From: Clostridia bacterium
Lineage (GTDB): Bacteria; Bacillota; Clostridia; Christensenellales; Aristaeellaceae
DNA length: 48,478 bases
Direction: 5' to 3'
Assembly (NCBI GenBank): GCA_017434775.1
Contig: JAFSGG010000072.1
Coordinates: 1-48,478 of the forward strand
The translations under genes and the position numbers were made by a program. Position 1 is the first letter of the stretch; each line of letters starts with the position of its first letter. The notes under the pieces were generated by a model. It did no database searches. It was not told where the DNA came from and was given only the letters and a program-made list of their open reading frames with translations. This document shows, piece by piece, positions 39,983-48,478 of the stretch.

Positions 39983-40531
39983 TCATTCCTCCTGTCTGAC
40001 AAAAAAGGAAATACCGGTATTGCCATATTCCCTTCGGTCCTGCAAAATCAGGTTTGGCGGCGTATCGGGCGGCGTGTTCCTGTCGTGCTCGCAGACGATC
40101 ATGCCGTCTTCCGCAAGCAATTTCTTTTCAAGCCTTCCCATCATATCCGTCATGTTCATCCGGTATGGAGGGTCCAGAAAGATCAGGTCAAACGTCCTTC
40201 CCTGCCCCTCCATCATTTCCACTGCTTTTGCATCTTCCGTGTTCATCAGCTGGGCTTTCTCTTCATAGCCAAGGCTTTGAATGTTCTGCCGAATCACTTT
40301 GCAGGCTTTGAAATTCTTGTCCACCAGCTGGGCAGATGCTGCCCCACGGCTGAGGGCTTCCAGAGAAAGCGCACCGCTGCCGGCATACAAGTCCAGCACA
40401 CTGGCATCATACAGCCTGCGCTGTAAAATGCTGAAAAGGGCTTCCTTGATTCTGTCCGCAGTCGGCCGGGTATCCGTTCCTTCCGGCGCCTCGATTCTTC
40501 TTGACTTTTTTTCTCCGGCAATGATACGCAT
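39983..40531 (-). CDS. rsmD: 16S rRNA (guanine-N2)-methyltransferase RsmD
   Basis: Methylates G966 (E. coli numbering) of 16S rRNA. At 182 residues it shows MRIIAGEKKSRRIEAPEGTD, TRPTADRIKEALFSIL, the SAM-binding VLDLYAGSGALSLEALSRGA and the catalytic FLDPPY. Its ATG overlaps the stop of the upstream membrane-protein gene, and coaD follows directly. Confidence 0.95.
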   Translation of the reverse strand: MRIIAGEKKSRRIEAPEGTDTRPTADRIKEALFSILQRRLYDASVLDLYAGSGALSLEALSRGAASAQLVDKNFKACKVIRQNIQSLGYEEKAQLMNTEDAKAVEMMEGQGRTFDLIFLDPPYRMNMTDMMGRLEKKLLAEDGMIVCEHDRNTPPDTPPNLILQDRREYGNTGISFFVRQEE

Positions 40532-41349
40532 CAGATCAACTCATTCTTCTTTTCTTGAACAGGATTCTTGCGCTGATTCTTCATGGCGTTTTGCTTCTTC
40601 TGGCGGCGCTTTTGCCGTCTCTTGTTTGCGGCAATATCTCCATGCACCCTGGCCCTGGCATACGGCCCCATCATATAGCCAATGGGGTATGCAATACCGG
40701 GCAGAATGGCAAGCAGCGGTGCCAGCTGTTCCAGCATAAGCAGTGTATCCTTATTTTCCGTTGTGAATATGCCCACATACGGCAGAATCAGCAATCTGGA
40801 AATCAGCCGCAGCACATCCATGCCTGTTGCGCTCTCACGCATCGTCTGGTGCAGCAAAGGCTGATAGATTTCATCCTGCGATTCAAAGGATTGAACCCAG
40901 GACGGGGTGGGCTGGCTCACATACATTTCCCGTTCCGCATAAATGGCGCCCGGCAGTGTCACAGCCAGCACAGGCACAATCGCCAGCAGGAAAACCAGCC
41001 AGCCGCGCAGGGAACGGTAGCTCTTCTTTTTCTCCATTTCTTCCACGGGCTTGCCCTCATCCAGCCGGGCATACACAATTTCACCCAGACCCACGTCGTC
41101 TTCGCCCTGCACCAGCCCCTTATTGAAAATTACGCTGGCGCAGATGAACAGCACAAGACCATTGCAGATCAGCCGCAGCACAAAGGAATCAAAAGATAAG
41201 GTGGACCCCACAATGGCATACATAATACAAAAGAACAGGAAATAGCAAAACACTTTCAATCCCTGCTTGATCATATCACCGCCGGTCCACAGGCAGCCTT
41301 TATAGTAAGGCTTGAAAAGCAACGGCTTTTTGTTTTTTTTGTTTGCCAT
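40531..41349 (-). CDS. Polytopic membrane protein of unknown function
   Basis: A 272-residue protein with about five predicted membrane helices (near 31-50, 56-75, 115-137, 183-200, 208-230), an N-terminal basic stretch (MANKKNKKPLLFKPYYKG) and a very basic C-terminal tail (RRQKRRQKKQNAMKNQRK). The tail could bind RNA or lipid head groups. I do not recognise the family. ATG at 41349 after AAAGGAG, 13 bases after the alr stop; its own stop overlaps rsmD. Confidence 0.8.
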   Translation of the reverse strand: MANKKNKKPLLFKPYYKGCLWTGGDMIKQGLKVFCYFLFFCIMYAIVGSTLSFDSFVLRLICNGLVLFICASVIFNKGLVQGEDDVGLGEIVYARLDEGKPVEEMEKKKSYRSLRGWLVFLLAIVPVLAVTLPGAIYAEREMYVSQPTPSWVQSFESQDEIYQPLLHQTMRESATGMDVLRLISRLLILPYVGIFTTENKDTLLMLEQLAPLLAILPGIAYPIGYMMGPYARARVHGDIAANKRRQKRRQKKQNAMKNQRKNPVQEKKNELI

Positions 41350-41362
41350 GGTTCTTTCTCCT

Positions 41363-42496
41363 TTATTTCTGCTCAGGGGCATAAATGACAGGAACACGGG
41401 CTGTGGCGGCCATCAGCATTTCATAACTGATGGTATTGGCCCATCCGGCCATTTCGTCGGCAGTAATCTGTTCGTTGCCCTGGCGGCCCAGCAGCACCAC
41501 CGGTGCACCAATGGATGTTTCGTTTTCTTCCAGTCCGGTCACATCCACCATGATCTGATCCATACAGACGCGACCCACTACAGGGCAGCGCTTTCCGCCG
41601 ATCAGCACACAGGCTTTTCCGGACAGGATCCTGGAATAGCCATCCCCATACCCCACCGGTAACGTTGCGATCACCGTTTCCTTTTTTGTGGTATAGGTGC
41701 AGCCGTAACTGATGGATTCACCGGCATTCATCTTCTTCACATATACAATTTCCGTATGCCAGGAAAGGGCCGGTTTCACCGGCAATGTGCTGCTGCCGGC
41801 CCGGCAGCCATACAGCGCAATCCCCTGCCGCACCATATCATACCTGGTTTCGGGATACCTTGCCGCTGCAGAGCTTGCCGCTGCATGCAGAACAATTTCT
41901 TTGGGCAGCCCGGCCGTCAGTTCATCAAATATTTCCTTCTGCCGCCGGGTGTAGGTATCTTCTTCATTGTCAGCATTGGCAAAATGGGTAAATGCACCGG
42001 TCAGCTGCACATGGGGGCAATCATTCACCGCTTTCAGCAGGGCATCCACTTCTTCCCTGTTTCTGACACCGATACGTCCCATGCCGGTATCAATCTTCAG
42101 GTGAACCGATACCTTTTTGTTCTGGTCAGCTGCCGCTTTTTCCAGCTGATACACACGGTTTACGTCAAACACCGTCTGGATCAGGTCGTTACGCACGCTG
42201 CCCTCAGCGCCTCTTTCATTCACGCCGCCAAGCACCAGAATGGGGGCGTTGATACCGGCATTGCGCAGCTGCTCGCCTTCTTCGGGAATGGCTACGCCCA
42301 GATAATCCGCGCCGTTTTCCAGCGCCACCTTAGCCACCTGTACCAGCCCGTGGCCATAGGCGTTGGCTTTCACCACAGCCAGCATCAGCCGGTCTTTTGC
42401 CGTGTTTTCCTTCAATACTTTTGTATTATGGGCAATGGCATCCAGATCCACCCGGATGTATGTGCCGCGATAATTTCTGAATGCATCCTGCTTCAT
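41363..42496 (-). CDS. alr: Alanine racemase
   Basis: PLP enzyme that makes D-alanine for peptidoglycan. The PLP Lys is Lys43 in VVKANAYGHG. Other blocks are HLKIDTGMGRIG, MVRQGIALYG, SYGCTY (around the catalytic Tyr region), LPVGYGDGYSR and VVGRVCMDQIMVDVT. Length 377, standard. ATG at 42496 follows AGGAGG; an earlier in-frame ATG has no site. First gene of a five-gene string through coaD. Confidence 0.95.
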   Translation of the reverse strand: MKQDAFRNYRGTYIRVDLDAIAHNTKVLKENTAKDRLMLAVVKANAYGHGLVQVAKVALENGADYLGVAIPEEGEQLRNAGINAPILVLGGVNERGAEGSVRNDLIQTVFDVNRVYQLEKAAADQNKKVSVHLKIDTGMGRIGVRNREEVDALLKAVNDCPHVQLTGAFTHFANADNEEDTYTRRQKEIFDELTAGLPKEIVLHAAASSAAARYPETRYDMVRQGIALYGCRAGSSTLPVKPALSWHTEIVYVKKMNAGESISYGCTYTTKKETVIATLPVGYGDGYSRILSGKACVLIGGKRCPVVGRVCMDQIMVDVTGLEENETSIGAPVVLLGRQGNEQITADEMAGWANTISYEMLMAATARVPVIYAPEQK

Positions 42497-42581
42497 GGGC
42501 TTCCATCCTCCTGAAAGAACAATATTGTCGCTTTCTTTCAGTACATTTTCCGTCATTTGCAGGCGGAATTGCTCAAATTAT

Positions 42582-42590
42582 ATTATAGCA
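42582..42590 (-). promoter_or_regulatory. Extended -10 promoter of alr operon
   Basis: TGCTATAAT on the minus strand, about 85 bases before the alr start; -35 weak. Confidence 0.55.
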
Positions 42591-42617
42591 CCATTTCTTC
42601 ATTTGTGCCACATTTTT

Positions 42618-43475
42618 TTATATTTCGTCTTCTTCCCGGCAAGCTTCGCCATCCGTCACCCGGATAATGGGCGCATCCGTCCTTTCCTGATATCCCAGGA
42701 TGGTTTGCAGGTTCACATGCTCAATGCTGTGGAAGATATTGCCGAAAAGCCCAGGGGTTTCTTCTTCCAGATTTTTCAGCAATTCTTTCACCTTTTTTCT
42801 TTTTCCGCCATCTTCACTCTGGGTCACCTGGCATGCACAACGCAGGGTATCCAGCCCCATATGCTCCTGCCAGGCGATGATGTCTTTTTCTCTTACAAGA
42901 TACAAAGGGCGAATTAATTCCATGCCTTCAAAATTCTTGCTTTTGAGTTTCGGCATCATCGTTTTATATTCACCGCCATAGAAAAGTGATAGCAGAATCG
43001 TTTCCACTGCATCATCCATGTGATGCCCCAGAGCAATCTTATTGCAGCCCAGTTTTTTTGCTTCTTTATATAAATATCCCCTGCGCATGGAAGCACATAC
43101 ATGGCAATACCCCCTGTTCAGGGTAGCCAGCGCTTCAAAAATTGGGCTGTCAAATATATTCAGTTCAAACCCCAGCTTTTCCGCATTGCGGATCATCTTT
43201 TCCCGGTTTTCCTTTGTGTACCCCGGATCCATGGAAAGATAGGATACCTGGAATGGCACGTCGCTGTATTTGGCCATTTCCCGCATGCAGGTAGCCAGCA
43301 GCATGGAATCCTTGCCGCCGGAAATGCACACCGCCACATGATCCCCCGGCTTAATCAACCCGTAATTTTTCACAGCCGCAATAAACTTGCGCCAGATTTC
43401 CTTCCGAAAATCCCGTTGAACACTGCGGGAAGATAGAATTTCCGCTTGATTCATTTCTTTATCCGCCACTTGCAT
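42618..43475 (-). CDS. TtcA-like tRNA 2-thiolation ATPase
   Basis: A 285-residue PP-loop ATPase of the TtcA/TtuA group. The PP loop SGGKDS is preceded by GDHVAVCI. Conserved Cys for an Fe-S cluster lie in CHVCASMRRG and CACQVTQ. LGHHMDDAVETILLSLFYGG is the adenylation signature. The family thiolates tRNA cytidine 32 or other uridines; which one applies is not clear. I chose the ATG at 43475, 6 bases after AAAGG; the ATG two codons earlier touches the site. Confidence 0.88.
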   Translation of the reverse strand: MQVADKEMNQAEILSSRSVQRDFRKEIWRKFIAAVKNYGLIKPGDHVAVCISGGKDSMLLATCMREMAKYSDVPFQVSYLSMDPGYTKENREKMIRNAEKLGFELNIFDSPIFEALATLNRGYCHVCASMRRGYLYKEAKKLGCNKIALGHHMDDAVETILLSLFYGGEYKTMMPKLKSKNFEGMELIRPLYLVREKDIIAWQEHMGLDTLRCACQVTQSEDGGKRKKVKELLKNLEEETPGLFGNIFHSIEHVNLQTILGYQERTDAPIIRVTDGEACREEDEI

Positions 43476-43496
43476 ACCCATCCTTTCACGTATATC

Positions 43497-43505
43497 ATTA
43501 TATCA
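43497..43505 (-). promoter_or_regulatory. Extended -10 promoter of the TtcA-like gene
   Basis: TGATATAAT on the minus strand, about 22 bases before the start; -35 weak. Confidence 0.55.
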
Positions 43506-43512
43506 CATTTCA

Positions 43513-43541
43513 TTGATTTCGCCACCCATTGGTGATATAAT
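43513..43541 (+). promoter_or_regulatory. Promoter of the inositol-monophosphatase-family gene
   Basis: TTGATT, 17-base spacer, TATAAT with extended TG; divergent from the TtcA-like promoter. Confidence 0.75.
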
Positions 43542-43575
43542 CTTTTCGTAATTTTCTAAATCGAGGGATGTTTGT

Positions 43576-44346
43576 ATGCTTTGTTCACTTCAGTCCATTA
43601 TGCGCATTGCAGGCCGGATGATGCTTGACGCCCAGAATGCCGCCATTCATCAGAAAGAGGGCCATTTCAATTTCGTTACCGATACCGATGTGGCGGTGCA
43701 GGAATTTCTGAAAAAAGAACTTTCAAGGCTTGCACCGGATGCATTTTTCTTTTCCGAAGAACAGGAAAATGCCGCACTGACCGATGCCCCTACCTTCGTT
43801 ATTGATCCCATTGACGGCACCATCAATTTCATGCGAAACCGCCGCCAATCCGCTATTTCCATTGCATATCTTGTGAACAAACAGCCGGTTCTGGCAGCTG
43901 TCTATAATCCCTATGCCAACGAAATGTTTATTGCCGAGAAAGACAAGGGAGCCTTTCTGAACGGCAAGCCCATCCACGTATCGGATACCCCTTTTGAAAA
44001 GTGCGTCACTGCTTTCGGCACGTCCCCCTACGATGCGGAATTGGCCAAACAGACAATGACCTGTGCACTGGATTTTCTTTTGCAGGGAGGCGATCTGCGC
44101 CGTACCGGCAGCGCCTGTGTGGATCTTTGCGATGTAGCCTGCGGCCGTGCGGATATCTTTTTCGAACTCCGTCTTCGCCCCTGGGACGTGGCGGCCGGCA
44201 GTCTGATTGTGCAGGAAGCCGGTGGTTTTTATCAATCCATCGGTCATGCCGTCCCCTATTACGACAACGCCTGCGGCATGGTCTGCGGAAACCAGGCTTG
44301 CAAATCCGATGCGCTTCGCATCCTGAAGGAACATAATATTCTATAA
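43576..44346 (+). CDS. Inositol-monophosphatase-family sugar phosphatase
   Basis: A 256-residue Mg-dependent phosphatase. Metal ligands are Glu61/Glu62 (FFSEEQ), Asp77 and Asp80 in VIDPIDGTINF, and the distal Asp in RPWDVAAG. GDLRRTGSACVDLCDVACGR is the usual substrate-side segment. Members act on inositol phosphate, 3'-phosphoadenosine or sugar phosphates; which is not clear. Start ATG at 43576 with a weak GAGGG site. Single gene with promoter and terminator. Confidence 0.88.
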   Translation: MLCSLQSIMRIAGRMMLDAQNAAIHQKEGHFNFVTDTDVAVQEFLKKELSRLAPDAFFFSEEQENAALTDAPTFVIDPIDGTINFMRNRRQSAISIAYLVNKQPVLAAVYNPYANEMFIAEKDKGAFLNGKPIHVSDTPFEKCVTAFGTSPYDAELAKQTMTCALDFLLQGGDLRRTGSACVDLCDVACGRADIFFELRLRPWDVAAGSLIVQEAGGFYQSIGHAVPYYDNACGMVCGNQACKSDALRILKEHNIL

Positions 44347-44351
44347 AACGA

Positions 44352-44389
44352 AAGAGGGAAAGCGTTTCGCCGCTCTCCCTCTTGTTTTT
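44352..44389 (+). terminator. Terminator after the IMPase-family gene
   Basis: Stem AAGAGGGA / TCCCTCTT with inner AGCG / CGCT, then GTTTTT. It touches the stop of the converging epimerase gene. Confidence 0.8.
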
Positions 44390-45545
44390 ACAGGTTTCTT
44401 TCCGCAATCCGCAGGCACATGCGCCCGTTATGATAGGGACATTTCCATTCATCCACCATGGGCTTGCCAAGCGGCTTGCCTTCCACCGTGGTATAAGCAA
44501 ACCATTCGCCGCCTTCACGATGATCAATGGTCACGTCCTGAATAAACTGCCAAACCTTTTTCAGGTTTTCCTTGTACTTTTCGTCACCAGTAAGCTTCCA
44601 GCCATTTTCAAAGCCAAGCACCGCTTCCGCCTGCACCCACCAGACGCGCTTTTCATCCACAATGCCTTTTTCGCATTCGTTGTGGAAACCTTTGTCCGTC
44701 ATGGCACGTTCCAGCACACTGTTCAAAAGATCCAGGCACATGGCCTTGTATTCTGTCTGTTCATTTTCCGGAATCACGGCTTCCACCGCATCCCACATCA
44801 GCCAGCTGGCTTCCACATCGTGGCCGTAGGACTGCAGATTAATAATGCTGTTGAAATCCGCATCATAGAATACTTCCAACCGGCGCAGGTCTTTATTGTA
44901 CATCACCTTCAGGAAGCATTCCAGCGCATCCTGCGCCGCCTTCTTCACCGTTTCATCGCCGCCGGCACGGTACAGTTCCGCATAGGCTTCCAGCACATGC
45001 AAAAGGGTATTCATGGTGCGGCTGGCCATCACTCCGTTTTCCGACAGCTTTTCGTTGCTTTCGGGGCTGAAATCAATCTGGAACGCTTCGCCATAGCCGC
45101 CTTCATCCCGGCATTTATCTTCAATCACCCGATACAGGTCCATCGCACGATCCAGCGCTTTCTTTTCTCCCGTTGCACGGTAATAGGCTGCCAATCCGTA
45201 TACGGCAAACGCCTGGCAATAGGTGTGCTTGGTAGTATCGATGGGCTTTCCATCGAAAGTTACCGACCAGATCACGCCGCCCCGTTCCTTATCCATAAAT
45301 TTTTCCATAAAGTCAAAGGCTTGTTTGGCATAAGGAAGGTATCTTTCATCTTTCAGAATGCGTGCAGCCGTGGAAAATGTCCACAAAATCCGGCTGTTGA
45401 GAATGCAGCCCTTCATGGCGTCTTTTTTTAATGTCAGGTCTTCTTTGACCAAACCATAATAACCGCCGAAATCATCGTCTTTCAAATTCATCCAGAAAGG
45501 CAGAATTTTTTCCGTCAGGTGAGTTTTCATTTCATTTGCAAACAT
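44388..45545 (-). CDS. Cellobiose 2-epimerase (AGE family)
   Basis: A 385-residue (alpha/alpha)6-barrel enzyme. The three His of the active site fit His183 (MNTLLHVLEAY), His242 (QSYGHDVEASWL) and His372 (WKCPYHNGRM), as in rumen cellobiose 2-epimerases of similar length. It would convert cellobiose to 4-O-glucosyl-mannose for cleavage by a mannosylglucose phosphorylase, which is not in this window. N-acylglucosamine 2-epimerase is the alternative. No signal peptide. ATG at 45545 after AGGAGG, own promoter. Confidence 0.88.
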   Translation of the reverse strand: MFANEMKTHLTEKILPFWMNLKDDDFGGYYGLVKEDLTLKKDAMKGCILNSRILWTFSTAARILKDERYLPYAKQAFDFMEKFMDKERGGVIWSVTFDGKPIDTTKHTYCQAFAVYGLAAYYRATGEKKALDRAMDLYRVIEDKCRDEGGYGEAFQIDFSPESNEKLSENGVMASRTMNTLLHVLEAYAELYRAGGDETVKKAAQDALECFLKVMYNKDLRRLEVFYDADFNSIINLQSYGHDVEASWLMWDAVEAVIPENEQTEYKAMCLDLLNSVLERAMTDKGFHNECEKGIVDEKRVWWVQAEAVLGFENGWKLTGDEKYKENLKKVWQFIQDVTIDHREGGEWFAYTTVEGKPLGKPMVDEWKCPYHNGRMCLRIAERNL

Positions 45546-45573
45546 CGCCGCATCCTCCTTTTTTCATATTTCT

Positions 45574-45602
45574 ATTATAGTTCGTTTAATCTGATAAATC
45601 AA
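45574..45602 (-). promoter_or_regulatory. Promoter of the cellobiose 2-epimerase gene
   Basis: TTGATT, 17-base spacer, TATAAT on the minus strand. Confidence 0.75.
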
Positions 45603-45696
45603 TAGCATTTTTCTATATATCATGCACATTTTCAGACTTTTATCTCTTTTTGCTTTTTAATTATTTGCTTATATTTAACCACGTTTTAATCACATA

Positions 45697-45727
45697 AAAA
45701 AGATGCCGGGCATACGCTCGGCATCTC
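45697..45727 (-). terminator. Terminator of the hydrogenase operon
   Basis: Minus-strand stem AGATGCCG / CGGCATCT with a 10-base loop, then a T run; it starts 12 bases after the hydA stop. Confidence 0.88.
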
Positions 45728-45739
45728 ATTTTTATGCAA

Positions 45740-47488
45740 TTACTTGCTGTACTTTTCCCGCTTGATGTAGTGGGTATGCAGCAGTTCATGAGCCTTGTGG
45801 CTGTTGGGAGTGCCCAGGTAATCAGCATACAGCTTCTTCACCTGTTCGTTTTCGTGGCTCTTGCGCTTGGCCTTGCCGGCATCTTCGCCGTACAGAGCCT
45901 TGGCGCGTTCCACCTTGGGATCGCAGGTCAGCTTGGTCTGAGCAGACACGATGGGCTGGCCGCCGCCCGTCACGCAGCCGCCGGGGCAGCCCATGACTTC
46001 GATGAAGGTGTAATTCTTTTCGCCGGACTTGATCATATCCAGCAGCTTGCTGGCGTTGCCGGTGCCATGGGCCACAGCCACGCTCACATCCAGGTCGCCC
46101 ACCTTCACGGTGGCTTCCTTGATGCCTTCGGTGCCGCGGACGGCGTCGAAATCAACGTTGTCCAGTTCATCGCCGGTAATCAGGTTGTAAGCGGTACGCA
46201 GAGCAGCTTCCATAACGCCGCCGGTAGCACCGAAGATAACGCCAGCGCCGGTGGATTCGCCCAGCAGGTCGTCGAAATCTTCGTCGGGCAGCATGTTGAA
46301 GTCGATACCGGCTTCCTTGATCATGTGGGCCAGTTCACGGGTGGTGATGACTTCGTCCACATCCGGATAACCGGTGGCAGCCAGTTCTTCACGGGCGGCT
46401 TCGAACTTCTTGGCAGTGCAGGGCATTACAGACACAACCTTGATGTCCTTGGGATCAATGCCAGCCTTTTCGGCGTAATAGCTCTTGGTCACGGCACCCA
46501 GCATTTCGTGGGGGCTCTTGCAGCTGGACAGGTTGGGAATGAATTCGGGATAGTAGGTTTCGCAGAACTTGATCCAGCCGGGAGAGCAGCTGGTGATCAT
46601 GGGCAGCACGCCGCCTTCGGTCACGCGCTTAACCAGTTCGGTGCCTTCTTCCATGATGGTCAGGTCAGCAGCGAAATCGGTATCAAATACCTTGTCAAAG
46701 CCCATACGGCGCAGAGCAGCCACCATCTTGCCGGTGACGGAAGTGCCCATGGGATAGCCGAATTCTTCGCCCAGAGCGGCGCGTACGGCGGGAGCGGGCT
46801 GCACAACCACATGCTTGGTGGTGTCGTTGATCAGTTCCCACACCTTCTTGGTGCTGTCCTTTTCGTACAGAGCGCCAACGGGGCAAGCGGTGATGCACTG
46901 GCCGCAGTTGATGCAGGCCATATCATTGAGCTTCAGGTTCCAGGGGGATTCGATGGAGGTGACGAAGCCACGGTTCACAGCGCCGATCACGCCCACATTC
47001 TGGATCTTATCGCAGGTGGCAACGCAACGACGGCACAGAATGCACTTGTTGTTGTCACGCACGATGGAGGGAGAAGCATCGTCGATAGCATATTCGTTCT
47101 GGGCACCGGCAAAAGCATCGCCGTTTTCCACGCCCAGATCCCGGCACAGCTGCTGCAGTTCGCAGTTGGTGGAACGGGGGCAGGTCAGGCACTTCTTGTC
47201 ATGGTTGGAAAGAACCAGTTCAAGCAGCGTCTTGCGGTAAGCCCGGATTTCGGGGGTATTGGTCTTTACGTTCATGCCATCGGTAGCGGGCAGAACGCAG
47301 GCAGCCTGCAGGCCGCGGCCGCCGGCATTGACAACACACATACGGCAGGCGCCGATGGCGTTAACGTCCTTCAAATAGCACAGCGTAGGGATATTGATAC
47401 CAGCCTTTTTGGCAGCCTCCAGAACGGTCGTGCCGGCGGGCACCTCAACCTTTACGCCGTCAATCGTAAGGGTAATGAAGTTTTCCAT
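45740..47488 (-). CDS. hydA: [FeFe] hydrogenase catalytic subunit (HydA/HndD type)
   Basis: Reduces protons to H2, here probably with NADH and ferredoxin. The 582-residue protein has an N-terminal [2Fe-2S] domain (Cys37, 48, 51, 64), a His-Cys3 cluster (His96, Cys100, 103, 109), two [4Fe-4S] clusters (Cys149-159 and Cys192-202) and the H-cluster motifs TSCSPGW (299-305), MPCTAKK (355-361) and EVMGCPGGC (497-505). The Cys at 302 of many homologues is Ser here. A small C-terminal domain follows. Start after AAGGAGG, 22 bases behind the NuoF-like gene. Confidence 0.96.
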   Translation of the reverse strand: MENFITLTIDGVKVEVPAGTTVLEAAKKAGINIPTLCYLKDVNAIGACRMCVVNAGGRGLQAACVLPATDGMNVKTNTPEIRAYRKTLLELVLSNHDKKCLTCPRSTNCELQQLCRDLGVENGDAFAGAQNEYAIDDASPSIVRDNNKCILCRRCVATCDKIQNVGVIGAVNRGFVTSIESPWNLKLNDMACINCGQCITACPVGALYEKDSTKKVWELINDTTKHVVVQPAPAVRAALGEEFGYPMGTSVTGKMVAALRRMGFDKVFDTDFAADLTIMEEGTELVKRVTEGGVLPMITSCSPGWIKFCETYYPEFIPNLSSCKSPHEMLGAVTKSYYAEKAGIDPKDIKVVSVMPCTAKKFEAAREELAATGYPDVDEVITTRELAHMIKEAGIDFNMLPDEDFDDLLGESTGAGVIFGATGGVMEAALRTAYNLITGDELDNVDFDAVRGTEGIKEATVKVGDLDVSVAVAHGTGNASKLLDMIKSGEKNYTFIEVMGCPGGCVTGGGQPIVSAQTKLTCDPKVERAKALYGEDAGKAKRKSHENEQVKKLYADYLGTPNSHKAHELLHTHYIKREKYSK

Positions 47489-47510
47489 TTCATTTTCCTC
47501 CTTGCACGTA

Positions 47511-48478
47511 TCAGATCTTCACGATGGCGCCAAAGCGGCACTTTTCGATGCAGGCACCGCACTTGAGGCACTTGGCCGTATCGATGTGGTGCATTTCCTT
47601 CACGCTGCCGGTGATCGCGCCGGCGGGGCAGATCTTGGAGCACAGGGTGCAGCCGCGGCACTTGTCGGTGATCACATACTGCAGCAGCTTCTGGCAGTGA
47701 TGTGCGGGGCACTTCTTTTCCTTGATGTGGGCTTCGTATTCATGACGGAAGAACTTGAGGGTGGACAGAACAGGGTTGGGAGCAGTCTGGCCCAGGCCGC
47801 ACAGAGCGGTAGCCTTGATGGTGTTGGCCAGGTTTTCCAGCTTTTCGATGTCCCCTTCTTCGCCCTTGCCTTCTACGATGCGTTCCAGGATTTCCAGCAT
47901 ACGGCGGGTACCAATGCGGCAGGGAGCGCACTTACCGCAGCTTTCATCCACGGTGAAGTCCAGGAAGAAACGGGCGATGTCAACCATGCAGTTGTCTTCG
48001 TCCATAACGATCATACCACCGGAGCCCATCATGGAGCCGGCAGCGATCAGGTTGTCATAATCCACGGGGGTATCCAGCAGTTCTGCGGGCAGGCAGCCAC
48101 CGGAGGGACCGCCGGTCTGCACGGCCTTGAAAGCCTTGCCGTTGGGAATGCCGCCGCCGATATCATAAATGATGGTGCGCAGGGGCGTGCCCATGGGCAC
48201 TTCCACAAGACCCGTATTGTTGATCTTGCCGCCCAGAGCGAACACCTTGGTGCCCTTGCTCTTTTCGGTGCCCATTTCGCAGAACCAGTCAGCGCCCTTG
48301 AGGATGATCTGGGGCACGTTGGCATAGGTTTCCACGTTGTTGAGCATGGTGGGCTTGGCGAACAGGCCCTTCACAGCCGGGAACGGAGGACGGGGCGTGG
48401 GTTCGCCGCGCTTGCCTTCGATGGAGCGCATCAGAGCCGTTTCTTAGCCGCCCACGAAGGCGCCGGCCCCCAGACGGA
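47511..48478 (-). pseudogene. NuoF/HndC-type NADH-binding hydrogenase subunit, cut by the window edge and with an in-frame stop
   Basis: The C-terminal ~320 residues of a NADH:ferredoxin/hydrogenase flavoprotein that passes NADH electrons to HydA. Visible: [40 protein letters not shown], the [4Fe-4S] binding [16 protein letters not shown]...[10 protein letters not shown], and a C-terminal two-cluster ferredoxin tail ([32 protein letters not shown]). The frame is continuous from 47511 to 48443, but TAA at 48444-48446 replaces a Glu codon of the GAGAxVCGEETAL motif, and a Gly codon replaces the nearby Cys. Homology continues upstream of the stop to the edge. Sequencing error at the end is likelier than real decay. 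Confidence 0.8.

Noticed and set aside
45734..47566. 610-codon open frame opposite hydA
   Set aside because: Antisense shadow of the hydrogenase, which has every expected cluster motif.

Overview
The window reads as chromosome of an anaerobic, spore-forming member of the Bacillota (Firmicutes), most likely a gut or rumen Clostridia lineage. The reasons are strong AGGAGG ribosome sites, consensus SigA promoters with 17-bp spacers, sporulation control genes (sigH; spoIIAA-spoIIAB-sigF), a multi-cluster [FeFe] hydrogenase with a NuoF/HndC-type partner, and a cellobiose 2-epimerase. I cannot name a species. No prophage, insertion sequence, CRISPR array or replication origin is visible. No stretch without a gene exceeds 300 bases.

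Layout. 1-1.7 kb: rlmB (open at the window edge) and sigH. 1.7-3.4 kb: leftward DUF5665-lspA-rluD. 3.5-4.8 kb: lysC. 4.9-7.8 kb: a 691-residue protein of unknown function, translationally coupled to a SpoU/TrmH RNA methyltransferase. 7.8-11.9 kb: a pentapeptide-repeat gene and the tig-clpP-clpX proteostasis operon. 12-18.2 kb: two metallo-beta-lactamase-fold genes, a cysteine-rich protein, a TIM-barrel isomerase, a CbbX/SpoVK-like AAA ATPase and a UMF1-type transporter. 18.2-19.7 kb: the leftward spoIIA operon with a SigH-like promoter. 19.9-22.5 kb: a CofE-domain protein and an LCP cell-wall ligase.

22.5-29.5 kb is a leftward series: a secreted metalloprotease fused to MORN repeats, an APH-fold kinase, an M28 peptidase, pnuC behind a likely attenuator, a GNAT, an alpha/beta hydrolase, a RidA protein and degV. 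degV is divergent from a DUF1836 regulator across a region with repeated palindromes. 30.4-35.8 kb: an aminotransferase, an ECF sigma factor with a very long C-terminal extension, two tRNA-Ser genes, and an ANT-like / TIGR04076 / HAD operon. 35.9-38.6 kb: rpmH-rnpA-yidD-yidC-khpB with tight start/stop overlaps but no dnaA beside it. 38.8-42.5 kb: alr - membrane protein - rsmD - coaD - coiled-coil protein. 42.6-48.5 kb: a TtcA-like tRNA thiolase, an inositol-monophosphatase-family enzyme, cellobiose 2-epimerase, hydA and a NuoF-like gene cut by the window edge.

Working together: SigH could drive spoIIA, whose promoter fits the SigH pattern, and so start forespore transcription. Tig/ClpXP handles folding and turnover. 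RnpA, RpmH, YidD, YidC and KhpB serve RNA processing and membrane insertion. The hydrogenase pair would couple NADH and ferredoxin oxidation to H2 production. The best leads for new biology are the degV/DUF1836 operator region, the pnuC leader, the metalloprotease-MORN protein, the extended ECF factor and the 691-residue orphan. The NuoF-like gene has an in-frame stop 35 bases from the window end, which more probably reflects poor sequence there than biology.
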